A stretch of DNA of 64,000 nt from assembly GCF_004923295.1 (NCBI RefSeq), contig NZ_CP039636.1, positions 486,001-550,000 of the forward strand, written 5' to 3'. Below are positions 33,467 to 42,987 of this stretch, in pieces. Position 1 is the stretch's first letter. Every line of letters begins with the position of its first letter. A program made the translations under genes and the position numbers. The notes under the pieces were generated by a model. That model was given only the letters and a program-made list of their open reading frames with translations, did not search any database and had not been told where the DNA came from. Source of the stretch: Azospirillum sp. TSH100. Its GTDB lineage: Bacteria; Pseudomonadota; Alphaproteobacteria; Azospirillales; Azospirillaceae.

Positions 33467-34357
33467 ATGCTGGATCTGGTGATCGAACAGCGCCGCAAGA
33501 GCCTTGGCGGTTTTGAGGTCGGGCGTGTTCTGCCCTTCGTTCAGCGCCGGATGGTCGGCCCCTTCGTCTTCTTCGACCATATGGGACCGGTCGATTTCCA
33601 GCCGGGCCTTCCCCGCGACGTCGACGTGCGCCCGCACCCGCACATCGGCCTTTCCACCGTCACCTACCTGTTCGAGGGCGAGATCATGCACCGCGACAGC
33701 GTGGGGTCCGAACAGCCGATCCGGCCGGGTGAGGTGAACTGGATGACCGCCGGGCGAGGCATCACCCATTCGGAGCGCTTCGAGCGCGCCCGGATGGAGG
33801 GCGGAGCGATGCACGGCATCCAGGCCTGGGTCGCCCTGCCGGAGGCGGATGAGGAGACCGACCCGGCCTTCGCCCATTACGGCACCGGCGATCTGCCGCT
33901 GTTCGAGGAGGGAGGCGTGCGCGGCCGGCTGGTTGCGGGCGAGGCCTTTGGGGCAAAGGCCGGGGTGAAGACCCATTCACCCCTGTTCTACATTCATTGG
34001 GATCTCGCCCCCGGTGTCCACGTGTCCTTGCCGGAGGAGGGCTGGCAGCGCGCCGCCTATGTGGTGGCGGGCGCGGTGGAGGTCGACGGACAGCGCTTCG
34101 AGGCGGGGCGGATGGTGGTCTTCGCCTCGGGGCACCCGGCGGATCTGACTGCGGCGACGCAGGCCATCGTGATGGCGATCGGCGGCGAGCCGCTGGGGCA
34201 GCGCTTCATCGACTGGAACTTCGTATCGTCGTCGAAGGAGCGGATCGAGCAGGCGAAGGCGGATTGGCGGGCCGGGCGGATGAAACTGCCGGATCTCGAC
34301 AACGGCGAGTTCATCCCGCTGCCGGAGATGCCGAAGCCGGCAAATCCGATGTCTTGA
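33467..34357 (+). CDS. Pirin-family bicupin
   Basis: A 296-residue pirin. The N-terminal cupin has the metal motif HPHIGLSTVTYLFEGE and GRGITHSER, giving the 3-His/1-Glu iron site; the C-terminal cupin (VVAGAVEVDG) is more divergent. Bacterial pirins include quercetin dioxygenases and redox-sensing proteins that bind other enzymes. ATG 33467 has GGGAGGA upstream. It follows the IsdG-like gene by 33 bases, suggesting a two-gene iron or stress unit. Confidence 0.9.
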   Translation: MLDLVIEQRRKSLGGFEVGRVLPFVQRRMVGPFVFFDHMGPVDFQPGLPRDVDVRPHPHIGLSTVTYLFEGEIMHRDSVGSEQPIRPGEVNWMTAGRGITHSERFERARMEGGAMHGIQAWVALPEADEETDPAFAHYGTGDLPLFEEGGVRGRLVAGEAFGAKAGVKTHSPLFYIHWDLAPGVHVSLPEEGWQRAAYVVAGAVEVDGQRFEAGRMVVFASGHPADLTAATQAIVMAIGGEPLGQRFIDWNFVSSSKERIEQAKADWRAGRMKLPDLDNGEFIPLPEMPKPANPMS

Positions 34358-34368
34358 GGGGGGATTCT

Positions 34369-34391
34369 CCCTCTCCCAGGGCGGGAGAGGG
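34369..34391. terminator. Hairpin between pirin and sufA (convergent)
   Basis: CCCTCTCCC/GGGAGAGGG, perfect 9-bp stem with AGGGC loop, between two convergent genes. No long T-tract. The arms resemble the outer part of the pflB-pflA hairpin. Confidence 0.55.
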
Positions 34392-34403
34392 CGTCACCAA
34401 CGA

Positions 34404-34748
34404 TCAAACGTGGAAGCTCTCGCCGCAGCCGCAGCGGCCCTTCTCGTTGGGGTTCTTGAAGACGAAGCCGGTCTGGAACTTGTCGTCGACATAGTCCATC
34501 TCGCTGCCGATCAGGAACATGACGGCGGCCGGGTCGATCAGGATGGTGACTCCCTTGTCCTCCACCACCTCGTCGAACTTCATCTTCTCCTTGGCATACT
34601 GAACGTCGTAGCTGAGGCCGGAGCAGCCGCGCGCCTTCACGCCGATGCGCAGGCCGACCATGTCGTCGGTGGCCTTTGACATCAGCGCCTTGACGCGCTC
34701 CGCGGCGGCGTCGGTGATCGTGAGCGCCTTGGGGAGGGAACGGGCCAT
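34404..34748 (-). CDS. sufA: A-type iron-sulfur carrier, HesB/IscA family (SufA)
   Basis: A 114-residue A-type carrier that receives clusters from SufBCD and hands them to apo-proteins. The three cluster cysteines are at C42 (ARGCSGLSY), C106 and C108 (GRCGCGESF). Last gene of the suf operon, 22 bases after sufT. Naming as SufA is by operon position; ErpA/IscA paralogs look similar. Confidence 0.92.
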   Translation of the reverse strand: MARSLPKALTITDAAAERVKALMSKATDDMVGLRIGVKARGCSGLSYDVQYAKEKMKFDEVVEDKGVTILIDPAAVMFLIGSEMDYVDDKFQTGFVFKNPNEKGRCGCGESFHV

Positions 34749-34770
34749 GGTGACGGTCTCCTAATACGGC

Positions 34771-35226
34771 TCAGAACATATCCAGTTGCAGGCGGGCTTC
34801 CTCGGACATCATGCCCTGGTGCCACGGGGGCTCCCACACCAGCTCGATCTTGACCTCGTTGACGTCCTCGACGCCCAGCACGGCCTGACGCACCTGCTCC
34901 GGCAGTTCGCCGGCCACCGGACACATGGGGCTGGTCAACGTCATATCAATCTCGACATTGCGCTGACCATCCATGTCCACACGGTAGACCAGACCAAGTT
35001 CCCAGATGTCGACCGGGATTTCCGGGTCGTAGCAGGTCTTGATGGCCGCAACGACACGGTCCATCAACTCTTCCCGCGGGTCGTAGCCTTCGGGCGGCTT
35101 CGGCATCGGAGCGAAGTCCTTGGACTCCTCCGTGGTCGCCTGGGTCGCGGCTTCCGCCTTCAGCTGCGCCTCGGCTTCAGCCGGATTGGGAGCCATCGGG
35201 CGTTGGGTCAGGGCTTCATCGGGCAT
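34771..35226 (-). CDS. sufT: SUF-system assembly protein SufT (MIP18/DUF59 family)
   Basis: A 151-residue protein. The C-terminal 100 residues form a DUF59 domain: YDPEIPVDIWELGLVYRVD and MTLTSPMCPVAGELPEQV, with the conserved Cys. The N-terminal 50 residues are an Ala/Glu/Pro-rich tail. SufT helps mature Fe-S proteins when iron or sulfur is limiting. ATG 35226 follows AAGGGGAA; the frame extends to 35289. It lies between sufU and sufA on one message. Confidence 0.9.
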   Translation of the reverse strand: MPDEALTQRPMAPNPAEAEAQLKAEAATQATTEESKDFAPMPKPPEGYDPREELMDRVVAAIKTCYDPEIPVDIWELGLVYRVDMDGQRNVEIDMTLTSPMCPVAGELPEQVRQAVLGVEDVNEVKIELVWEPPWHQGMMSEEARLQLDMF

Positions 35227-35242
35227 GTCGATTCCCCTTGCC

Positions 35243-35710
35243 TCAATACTGGTCGCTGGAGGCCGCGGCCTCGCCGTGGAGGGCCGCATTCATTGCGTGC
35301 CAAGCCAACGTCGCGCATTTCACCCGCACCGGGAACTGGCGCACGCCGGACATCACCATCAGCTTTTCCATGGTCTCGTCATCGACACCCTCGGGGATGT
35401 CGGGTTCGTCCTGGGTGCACAGCTCGTGGAAGGCGTGGAACAGCTTTTCCGCCTCCGCCGCCGTCTTGCCATGCACCAGCTCGGTCATCATCGAGGCGCT
35501 GGCGGTGGAGATGGCGCAGCCGCGACCCTGGAAGGCCACATCGTCCACCACCCCGTCCTTCAGGGTCAGATAGACCATGAAGCGGTCGCCGCACATCGGG
35601 TTCTCACCCTTCGCCTCGCGATTGGCGTCGTCGGGATGGCGGAAGTTGCGGGGATTCTTGCCGTGGTCCAGGATCACTTCCTGATACAGCTCGCGCAGAT
35701 CGTCCATCAT
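35243..35710 (-). CDS. sufU: SufU-type scaffold/sulfur-transfer protein
   Basis: A 155-residue protein of the IscU/SufU family. C40-x-D42 (NPMCGD), C65 (GRGCAIS) and C132 (VKCATLAW) are the metal ligands. The segment between the second and third cysteines is long (about 66 residues), the insertion that separates SufU from IscU. SufU relays sulfur from SufS using zinc. ATG 35710 overlaps the sufS stop (ATGA). No SufE is seen, so SufU probably takes that role here. Confidence 0.88.
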   Translation of the reverse strand: MMDDLRELYQEVILDHGKNPRNFRHPDDANREAKGENPMCGDRFMVYLTLKDGVVDDVAFQGRGCAISTASASMMTELVHGKTAAEAEKLFHAFHELCTQDEPDIPEGVDDETMEKLMVMSGVRQFPVRVKCATLAWHAMNAALHGEAAASSDQY

Positions 35711-36969
35711 GCTCCGAAGAACTCCTTGACCGCTTGGAGGGACTGGACGAGGGCGTCGGCCTCCTCCCGGGTGTTGTAGAGGCCGAACGAGGCGCGAACG
35801 GTCGGTCCGACGCCGAAACGCTCGGCCAGCGGCTCGGCGCAATGGCGGCCGACGCGCACGGCGACGCCATACTGGTCGACGATGGTGCCGACGTCGTGCG
35901 GGTGCACCCCCTCCAGTGCGAAGGAGATGATCGGCCCCTTGCCGGGGGCGGTACCGACGATGCGCAGCCCTTCGACCTGCGACAGCTGCTGGGTGGCGTA
36001 TTGCAGCAGGTCATGCTCGTGCGCGGCGATGGCGTCGCGGCCCAGCGCCTTGACATAGTCGATGGCGGCGCCCAGGCCGATGACCTCGGTGATCGGCGGG
36101 GTACCGGCCTCGAAGCGCGACGGCGGAGCCTTGAAGGTGGTGCCTTCGAAGCTGACGCTCTCGATCATGTCGCCGCCGCCCTGGTAGGGGGGCATCTTCT
36201 TCAGCAGGTCGTACTTGCCGTAGAGCACGCCGAGGCCGGTCGGGCCATAAAGCTTATGCGCGGTGAAGACGTAGAAGTCGGCGTCGATGTCCTGCACGTC
36301 GACCGTGCCGTGCACCACCGCCTGGCTGCCGTCGAACAGGACGGGCACGCCACACTCATGCGCCAGCCTGGCGATGGTCTTGGCCGGGGTGACGGTGCCC
36401 AGCACGTTGGAGCAGTGGGTGATCGCCACCAGCCTGGTGCGGTCGGACAGCAGGCTGCGGTAGGCGTCCATGTCGAGGACGCCGTCCTCGTCACAGGGCA
36501 CGACCTTGATGACGATCTTCTTCTCGGCCTGGAGCAACTGCCACGGAACGATGTTCGCGTGATGCTCCATGATCGACAGGATGACCTCGTCGCCTTCGTT
36601 CAGGAAGGTCCGCCCATAGCTGCTGGCGACGAGGTTGATCGCCTCGGTCGAGCTGCGGGTGAAGACGATGCAGCGGTCGTTCGGCGCGTTCAGGAAGCGC
36701 GCGACCTTGGTGCGCACCGCCTCGAACTGGTCGGTCGCGGTCTGCGACAGGAAATGCACGCCGCGGTGGATGTTGGAGTAATCCTCCTCCAGGAAGCGGG
36801 TCATGGCCTGGATGACCTGACGCGGCTTCTGGGCGGACGCCCCGCTGTCCAGATAGACCAGCGGCTTGCCGGGCTTTCCCTTCCTGGCGTGGACGCTGCG
36901 GGCGAGGATGGGAAAATCCTCCCGCACCCGCTGCACGTCGTAGGCTTGGTTCAGGATGGCATCGGACAT
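35707..36969 (-). CDS. sufS: Cysteine desulfurase SufS
   Basis: A 420-residue PLP enzyme, class II desulfurase. The PLP lysine is in FTAHKLYGPTGLG, the catalytic cysteine in VGRHCAEPL. SDRTRLVAITHCSNVLG and LFDGSQAVVHG are typical. It takes sulfur from cysteine for SufU/SufBCD. It is 2 bases from sufD and overlaps sufU. Confidence 0.95.
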   Translation of the reverse strand: MSDAILNQAYDVQRVREDFPILARSVHARKGKPGKPLVYLDSGASAQKPRQVIQAMTRFLEEDYSNIHRGVHFLSQTATDQFEAVRTKVARFLNAPNDRCIVFTRSSTEAINLVASSYGRTFLNEGDEVILSIMEHHANIVPWQLLQAEKKIVIKVVPCDEDGVLDMDAYRSLLSDRTRLVAITHCSNVLGTVTPAKTIARLAHECGVPVLFDGSQAVVHGTVDVQDIDADFYVFTAHKLYGPTGLGVLYGKYDLLKKMPPYQGGGDMIESVSFEGTTFKAPPSRFEAGTPPITEVIGLGAAIDYVKALGRDAIAAHEHDLLQYATQQLSQVEGLRIVGTAPGKGPIISFALEGVHPHDVGTIVDQYGVAVRVGRHCAEPLAERFGVGPTVRASFGLYNTREEADALVQSLQAVKEFFGA

Positions 36970-36971
36970 GG

Positions 36972-38354
36972 TTACTTCTGCTCCTCCAGCCAGCCGGCCA
37001 CGATCCCCTGGAAGGCGTCGCGGATCGACTCTTCGGCGATTTCCTCAAGGGATTCCGACAGGAAGGCGCCGATCAGCAGGCCCTGGGCGGTGTCGCGGTC
37101 GATGCCGCGGGCGCGCAGGTAGAACAGCGCATCGTCGTCCAACTCGCCCGCGGTGCAGCCGTGGCTGCACTTCACGTCGTCGGCGTGGATTTCCAGTTCC
37201 GGCTTGCTGTCGATCTCGGCGCCGTCGGACAGCAGCAGGGCGCGGTTCAGCTGATAGCCGTCGGTCTTCTGGGCGTCCGGGCAGACGGTGATCTTGCCCT
37301 GGAACACCGCGCGCGCCGTGTCGCCGATGACGCCCTTGTAGACCTCGCGGCTGGTGCCGTTGGGCTTGGCGTGGACGATCAGCGTGGTGGTGTCGGCATG
37401 CTGGCTGCCGCGGACCAGATAGCCGCCGCTGACATGCGTCCGCGCGTCGGTGCCATCCAGGCGGCTGACCACCTCGTTGCGCGACAGCTTCGCACCGGTC
37501 GTCAGGATGAAATTGTCGTAGCAGCCGCCGGTCGCCACCGTCGCCGCGATGTGCGACAGGTGGATGGCGCCGGCCCCGTCGCGTTGCGACTTGTAATGAT
37601 GCAGGGTGGCGCCCTCGCCGACGAAGACCTCGGTGACGTGGTTCGCCAATGTGGGGTTCGCCAGCGTCGTGCCGGCGCCACGGCCGACATGATGTTCGAT
37701 CACCACCGCCTTGGAGCCTGCCTCCGCGATCAGCAGGCTGCGCGGGTGGCAGGAGGTCGCCTGCGCCTCCGATCCGACCGAGACGAAGACCAGTTCGATG
37801 GGACGCTCGACCTGGACGCCGGCCGGCACATGCAGGACCGGGCCGTCGGCGAGATAGGCGCTGTTCAGCGCGACCAGGGGACGGTCGTCCGCCGCGGCGA
37901 GGCGGCCGATATGGTCGGCCAGCAGATCGCCATGGCTGTTGAGCGCCGCGGCGATGCTCAGCAGGTCCACACCCGGCGGGAGGCCCTCGACCGACGACAG
38001 GTCGGCGCGGAAGCGGCCGTCGACGAAGACCAGACGCGGACCGTCCTGCCCCTCGGCCCGCACGGTCGGCAGTAGGTCGATGATGGCCGCCGCCGGGGCG
38101 GCCGGCTGGAAGCTGGTCTTGGCGAGATCGCGCAGGTTGGTGTAGCGCCAGCTCTCGTTCCTGATCGTCGGCAGGCCGACGGCGGCGAAGCGCTCGCGGC
38201 CGGCGGCGCGCAACTCGGTCAGCCAGGACAGGCCGCTGCCGGGCAGGCCGGCGCCCATCTGGTCGAGCGGGGCCAGGAAGGCCGGCGCCGTCGCCGGATC
38301 GGCACCGCGCGTCGAGTAGGTCATGGGGTGGAGCGGGGAATGGTGTGCCGTCAT
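36972..38354 (-). CDS. sufD: Fe-S assembly scaffold subunit SufD
   Basis: A 460-residue SufD, beta-helix core of the SufBC2D complex. C-terminal SKPELEIHADDVKCSHGC and FYLRARGID are diagnostic of the SufB/SufD family. ATG 38354 overlaps the sufC stop; a GTG one codon earlier is possible. The N-terminal region is variable, as usual for SufD. Confidence 0.93.
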   Translation of the reverse strand: MTAHHSPLHPMTYSTRGADPATAPAFLAPLDQMGAGLPGSGLSWLTELRAAGRERFAAVGLPTIRNESWRYTNLRDLAKTSFQPAAPAAAIIDLLPTVRAEGQDGPRLVFVDGRFRADLSSVEGLPPGVDLLSIAAALNSHGDLLADHIGRLAAADDRPLVALNSAYLADGPVLHVPAGVQVERPIELVFVSVGSEAQATSCHPRSLLIAEAGSKAVVIEHHVGRGAGTTLANPTLANHVTEVFVGEGATLHHYKSQRDGAGAIHLSHIAATVATGGCYDNFILTTGAKLSRNEVVSRLDGTDARTHVSGGYLVRGSQHADTTTLIVHAKPNGTSREVYKGVIGDTARAVFQGKITVCPDAQKTDGYQLNRALLLSDGAEIDSKPELEIHADDVKCSHGCTAGELDDDALFYLRARGIDRDTAQGLLIGAFLSESLEEIAEESIRDAFQGIVAGWLEEQK

Positions 38355-39106
38355 CACGCCGCCTCGCTCGCGCCGAAGTCGCGGTAGCCGTTCTTCTCCA
38401 GCTCCAGCGCCAGTTCCTTGCCGCCCGACTTCACGATGCGGCCGGCGGCCAGAACGTGGACATAATCGGGGACGATGTAGTCGAGCAGGCGCTGGTAATG
38501 GGTGATGACCAGCATCGAGCGCTCCGGGGAGCGCAGCGCGTTGACGCCCTCGGCGACGATCTTCAGCGCGTCGATGTCCAGCCCGCTGTCGGTCTCGTCG
38601 AGGATGGCGAATTTCGGCTCAAGGACTGCCATCTGGAGGGTCTCGTTGCGCTTCTTCTCGCCGCCGGAGAAGCCGACATTGACCGCACGCTTCAGCATCT
38701 CGTCGGTCATGCCGAGAGCCTTGGTCTTCTCGCGGATCAGCTTGAGGAACTGCATGGCGTCCAGTTCCTTCTCGCCGCGATACTTGCGGATCGCGTTGAT
38801 CGCGGTCTTGAGGAAGGTGGTGTTGCCGACGCCGGGGATTTCCACCGGATACTGGAAGGCGAGGAAGACGCCTTCGGCGGCCCGCTCCTCCGGCTCCATC
38901 GCCAGCAGGTCCTTGCCGTAATAGGTGACCGACCCTTCCGTGACCTCGTAGCCGTCGCGGCCGGCGAGGACGTAGGACATCGTGCTCTTGCCGGCGCCGT
39001 TCGGCCCCATGATGGCATGGACCTCGCCCGGGCGGATCGTCAGGTCGACGCCCTTGAGGATTTCCTTGCCGTCCACGGTGGCGTGCAGGTTCTTGATTTC
39101 GATCAT
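38354..39106 (-). CDS. sufC: Fe-S assembly ATPase SufC
   Basis: A 250-residue ABC-type ATPase. Walker A is GPNGAGKST, the signature region FSGGEKKRNE, Walker B FAILDETDSGLDID. It drives conformational change of SufBD. It overlaps sufD, and a 94-base gap separates it from sufB. Confidence 0.96.
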   Translation of the reverse strand: MIEIKNLHATVDGKEILKGVDLTIRPGEVHAIMGPNGAGKSTMSYVLAGRDGYEVTEGSVTYYGKDLLAMEPEERAAEGVFLAFQYPVEIPGVGNTTFLKTAINAIRKYRGEKELDAMQFLKLIREKTKALGMTDEMLKRAVNVGFSGGEKKRNETLQMAVLEPKFAILDETDSGLDIDALKIVAEGVNALRSPERSMLVITHYQRLLDYIVPDYVHVLAAGRIVKSGGKELALELEKNGYRDFGASEAA

Positions 39107-39200
39107 CGTCTTCGCCTCGTTGTCTTCTTCAGGCCGCCGGCACGCCGTCCGGTCTTCACGTTCTGTCGGTTGTCCTTCGGTGGGCGGGAGGGAGATGCCC

Positions 39201-40685
<1,485 letters not shown>

Positions 40686-40730
40686 GGCTTTGCCTCGTCC
40701 TTCTCAAGAATGCTGTTCGATGCGCGCCGT

Positions 40731-41201
40731 TCAGTGCGCAGGGCGGGCCGGCTGGGCGGCAGTGGAGTTCGTTGCGGCTGCCGGGGCCGGGAAGGTGATG
40801 GGGGCCATCATGTCGGCCAGCGTCACCTCCTCCAGCGCGTTGCGGATGGCGCGGTTCACCTTTTCCCAACCGCCGCGCATGGGGCAAAGTTGCTCCACCC
40901 CGCATTGGCTGTCGGCGCCGTCGACGCAGGCGGTCAGCGCGATGGGACCGTCGAGCGCCGTGATGATTTCCGCGATGGAGATTGCGTCGGCGGGGCGGCT
41001 CAGCGCATAACCGCCGGCGGCCCCCCGTTGCGAGGTGGTGAGCCCCGCCGGGGTCATCGCCTTCATCAGCTTGGCGACGGTGGGAGCCGGAACGCCGGTG
41101 CGGTCGGCGAGATGGGCGACGGTATGGACCGTGCCGACCTGGCGCGCCATCTCGCTCAACACGACGATGGCATAGTCGGTCAGCTTGCTCAGCCGGATCA
41201 T
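40731..41201 (-). CDS. iscR: Rrf2-family Fe-S-sensing regulator, IscR-like (SUF operon regulator)
   Basis: A 156-residue Rrf2 protein. The winged helix spans residues 1-70 (RLSKLTDYAIVVLSEMAR, then PAPTVAKLMKAM). Cysteines C92, C100 and C106 (ACVDGADSQCGVEQLC) fit the [2Fe-2S] ligands of IscR. The C-terminal 40 residues are Ala/Pro-rich. It leads the suf operon and probably represses it when cluster-loaded. ATG 41201 is preferred over GTG 41219. A palindrome 33 bases upstream matches an IscR type-1-like site. Confidence 0.9.
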   Translation of the reverse strand: MIRLSKLTDYAIVVLSEMARQVGTVHTVAHLADRTGVPAPTVAKLMKAMTPAGLTTSQRGAAGGYALSRPADAISIAEIITALDGPIALTACVDGADSQCGVEQLCPMRGGWEKVNRAIRNALEEVTLADMMAPITFPAPAAATNSTAAQPARPAH

Positions 41202-41233
41202 GCCCGCACCCCGTTTCACCCCGGTTTCGAATA

Positions 41234-41252
41234 CAGGACCAATTTAGTCCTG
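41234..41252. promoter_or_regulatory. IscR-like operator upstream of the suf operon
   Basis: CAGGAC-CAATTTA-GTCCTG, perfect 6-bp arms. On the minus strand GGACTAAATTGGTCC resembles the type-1 IscR core GACTAWWWYAGTC. It lies 33 bases before the regulator start. Confidence 0.65.
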
Positions 41253-41459
41253 ATTGCTCCGGGGGGCAAGGGGCGTTTGTCGATTAAAGTGCAGGGTTTC
41301 CGCGGCTTTCGCAGTCTTGCATGGCTGATGCGCCGACAATACCCATCAACGCAAGTTGGTTATAGCGCGGTGCCTGCCGTCGCGCCACTGCCAAGCCGCG
41401 GGTATCGGGACGTGGTGCGGCGGTTTGTCGCGGGGGGCGAAGCTTCCCCAAATGCGGAA

Positions 41460-41487
41460 AACCCCGCGCCGGGAGCGGCGCGGGGTT
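41460..41487 (-). terminator. Terminator of the DUF3618 operon
   Basis: AACCCCGCGCC/GGCGCGGGGTT, 11-bp perfect stem, followed on the minus strand by TTTT. 26 bases past the last gene of the three-gene operon. Confidence 0.8.
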
Positions 41488-41512
41488 GGTGCGAGACGGT
41501 GCGAGCCGGGGA

Positions 41513-42550
41513 TCAGCCCGGCTTCTTCACTTCCTCGCGGGCGGCGTTGGTGGCCTCCGACACGACGTCGCGGACGTCCTCCTTGGCCGACTCGACCACG
41601 GTCTGGGCGGCCGCCTGGGCGGCGCGGGTGCCGCGGTCCAGCGCGTCCATGGCGATGGACTTGGCACGCTCGGTCGCCTCGTCGGCATAGTCGCCGACCC
41701 ACTGGTTCTCATAGCGGGTGCCCGGCAGGGCGGCACCGATGGCGGCACCCAGCGCCACGCCCATGGCGCCGGCGACGATGGGGTGATCCTCGACGAGATC
41801 CCAGAAGCCGGTCGACATGTCGTGTGCGCGGTGGCGCAGATGGTCGGTCGACGGCGTCATCGAGGACAGGCGCGACATGCCGCGGCTGACATAGCCCTGC
41901 GACTGGCGCTGGTTATGCAGGTCACTCCGGCCCGACGGATGGTCGTTGTCCGACCCGCCCATCATGCCGCTGACGGTGCCTGACGCGCTGTCGTAGGCGG
42001 AGCTGACCGCGCCCGAGGCGCTGTCGTAGGCCGAACTGGCGGCGTTGCGGACGCTGTCGGTGGCGCCGCTCAGCGATTCGCGGGCGTAGTCCACGGCGTC
42101 GCCCATGCGGTGGCGGGCGTTGCGCATGGTGCTGGACCGGGCGATGCGGCGGTCGTAGCCGGTGCCGGACAGGGCCAGCCAGCCGAGCCCGATGCCGACC
42201 AGCGCCAGCGGGATCGGGTTGCTGGTCATGCTGCTCAGGATGGAGCCCAACGATTGGGACTGCTGGCGCTTGTAATGGACGGTCTGGCCGCTTTCATAGC
42301 GATCGCTTTGGGGGCGATCGCTCTGATGCAGGTGCGCGCGCTGGGACGGGGTGTCCGGCGTCGAGGGCGAGTAGGTGTGCTTCATGGAAGTCTCCATCAG
42401 GGATTGGGGGGACCACCGCGTCAGACTGTCGCGCAGACGGGATGTGCGGTCGCGCAGCGCCTCGACGGTGCCGCCGATGCGCGCGCGGCTGGCGCGGATG
42501 TCGCCCTCAAGGGCGTCTAGATCCTTGGATTGACGATCGTCGTCCGTCAT
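41513..42550 (-). CDS. DUF3618-type membrane-associated stress protein
   Basis: A 345-residue protein. The N-terminal segment (DALEGDIRASRARIGGTVEALRDR, split here) is the DUF3618 motif. A hydrophobic helix near 125-145 (IPLALVGIGLGWLAL) and a Gly/Ala-rich helix near 275-295 (AGAMGVALGAAIGAALPG) suggest membrane contact. Between them is a tandem SAYDSASGAVS/SAYDSASGTVS repeat, and the C-terminus is an amphipathic ElaB/YqjD-like helix. Last gene of an operon known in rhizobia and relatives near nutrient-deprivation genes. Starts at ATG 42550, 11 bases after the holin-like gene. Confidence 0.75.
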   Translation of the reverse strand: MTDDDRQSKDLDALEGDIRASRARIGGTVEALRDRTSRLRDSLTRWSPQSLMETSMKHTYSPSTPDTPSQRAHLHQSDRPQSDRYESGQTVHYKRQQSQSLGSILSSMTSNPIPLALVGIGLGWLALSGTGYDRRIARSSTMRNARHRMGDAVDYARESLSGATDSVRNAASSAYDSASGAVSSAYDSASGTVSGMMGGSDNDHPSGRSDLHNQRQSQGYVSRGMSRLSSMTPSTDHLRHRAHDMSTGFWDLVEDHPIVAGAMGVALGAAIGAALPGTRYENQWVGDYADEATERAKSIAMDALDRGTRAAQAAAQTVVESAKEDVRDVVSEATNAAREEVKKPG

Positions 42551-42561
42551 CGGCCGGCCCC

Positions 42562-42987
42562 TCAGCGGGCAAGCTGGGACTTGGCCCAGCGCTTGTCCTC
42601 GTCCAGCGTCTTGATGGTGCGGCGGGGGCGGAGGTTGGTGGGGCTCAGCCGGTTCTTGCCGACATAGGCCAGGATGCCGCCCACCGCCAGAACCACCACG
42701 CCGACGATCAGCGCGGACAGCCACGGGGCCAGGACGTTCGACAGGCCGAGAACCGCGGCGGCGAGCAGGACCAGGACGCCGGCGAAGGCGACCAGTCCGC
42801 CGACGGCGATGAAGGCCACGCCGCCGGCGGCCTCGGTGGCCTTGTCGGTCAGCTCGGCCTTCGCCAACGCGATCTCGGATCGGGCGAGGTTGGCGGATTC
42901 GCGGGCGAGATCGGCGAACAGGCCGGCGAGCGGCCGGTCCTGCCGCGGATCCCGCGGCTCGTCATAGCGGTTCTCGGCGGCGCTCAT
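42562..42987 (-). CDS. Phage-holin-superfamily (holin 3_6/YqjE-like) membrane protein
   Basis: A 141-residue protein with two hydrophobic helices (about 53-78 and 87-108) after an amphipathic N-terminal helix (LFADLARESANLARSEIALAKAEL). This is the pattern of the YqjE/holin 3_6 group found in chromosomes rather than phages. It overlaps the preceding gene by 4 bases (ATGA). Likely part of a membrane stress complex with its two neighbours; no lytic enzyme is nearby. Confidence 0.82.
   Translation of the reverse strand: MSAAENRYDEPRDPRQDRPLAGLFADLARESANLARSEIALAKAELTDKATEAAGGVAFIAVGGLVAFAGVLVLLAAAVLGLSNVLAPWLSALIVGVVVLAVGGILAYVGKNRLSPTNLRPRRTIKTLDEDKRWAKSQLAR

Noticed and set aside
42562..42987. 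Holin-like protein as evidence of a prophage
   Set aside because: No lysin, capsid, integrase or terminase nearby. The protein matches the chromosomal YqjE-type group in a known stress operon.
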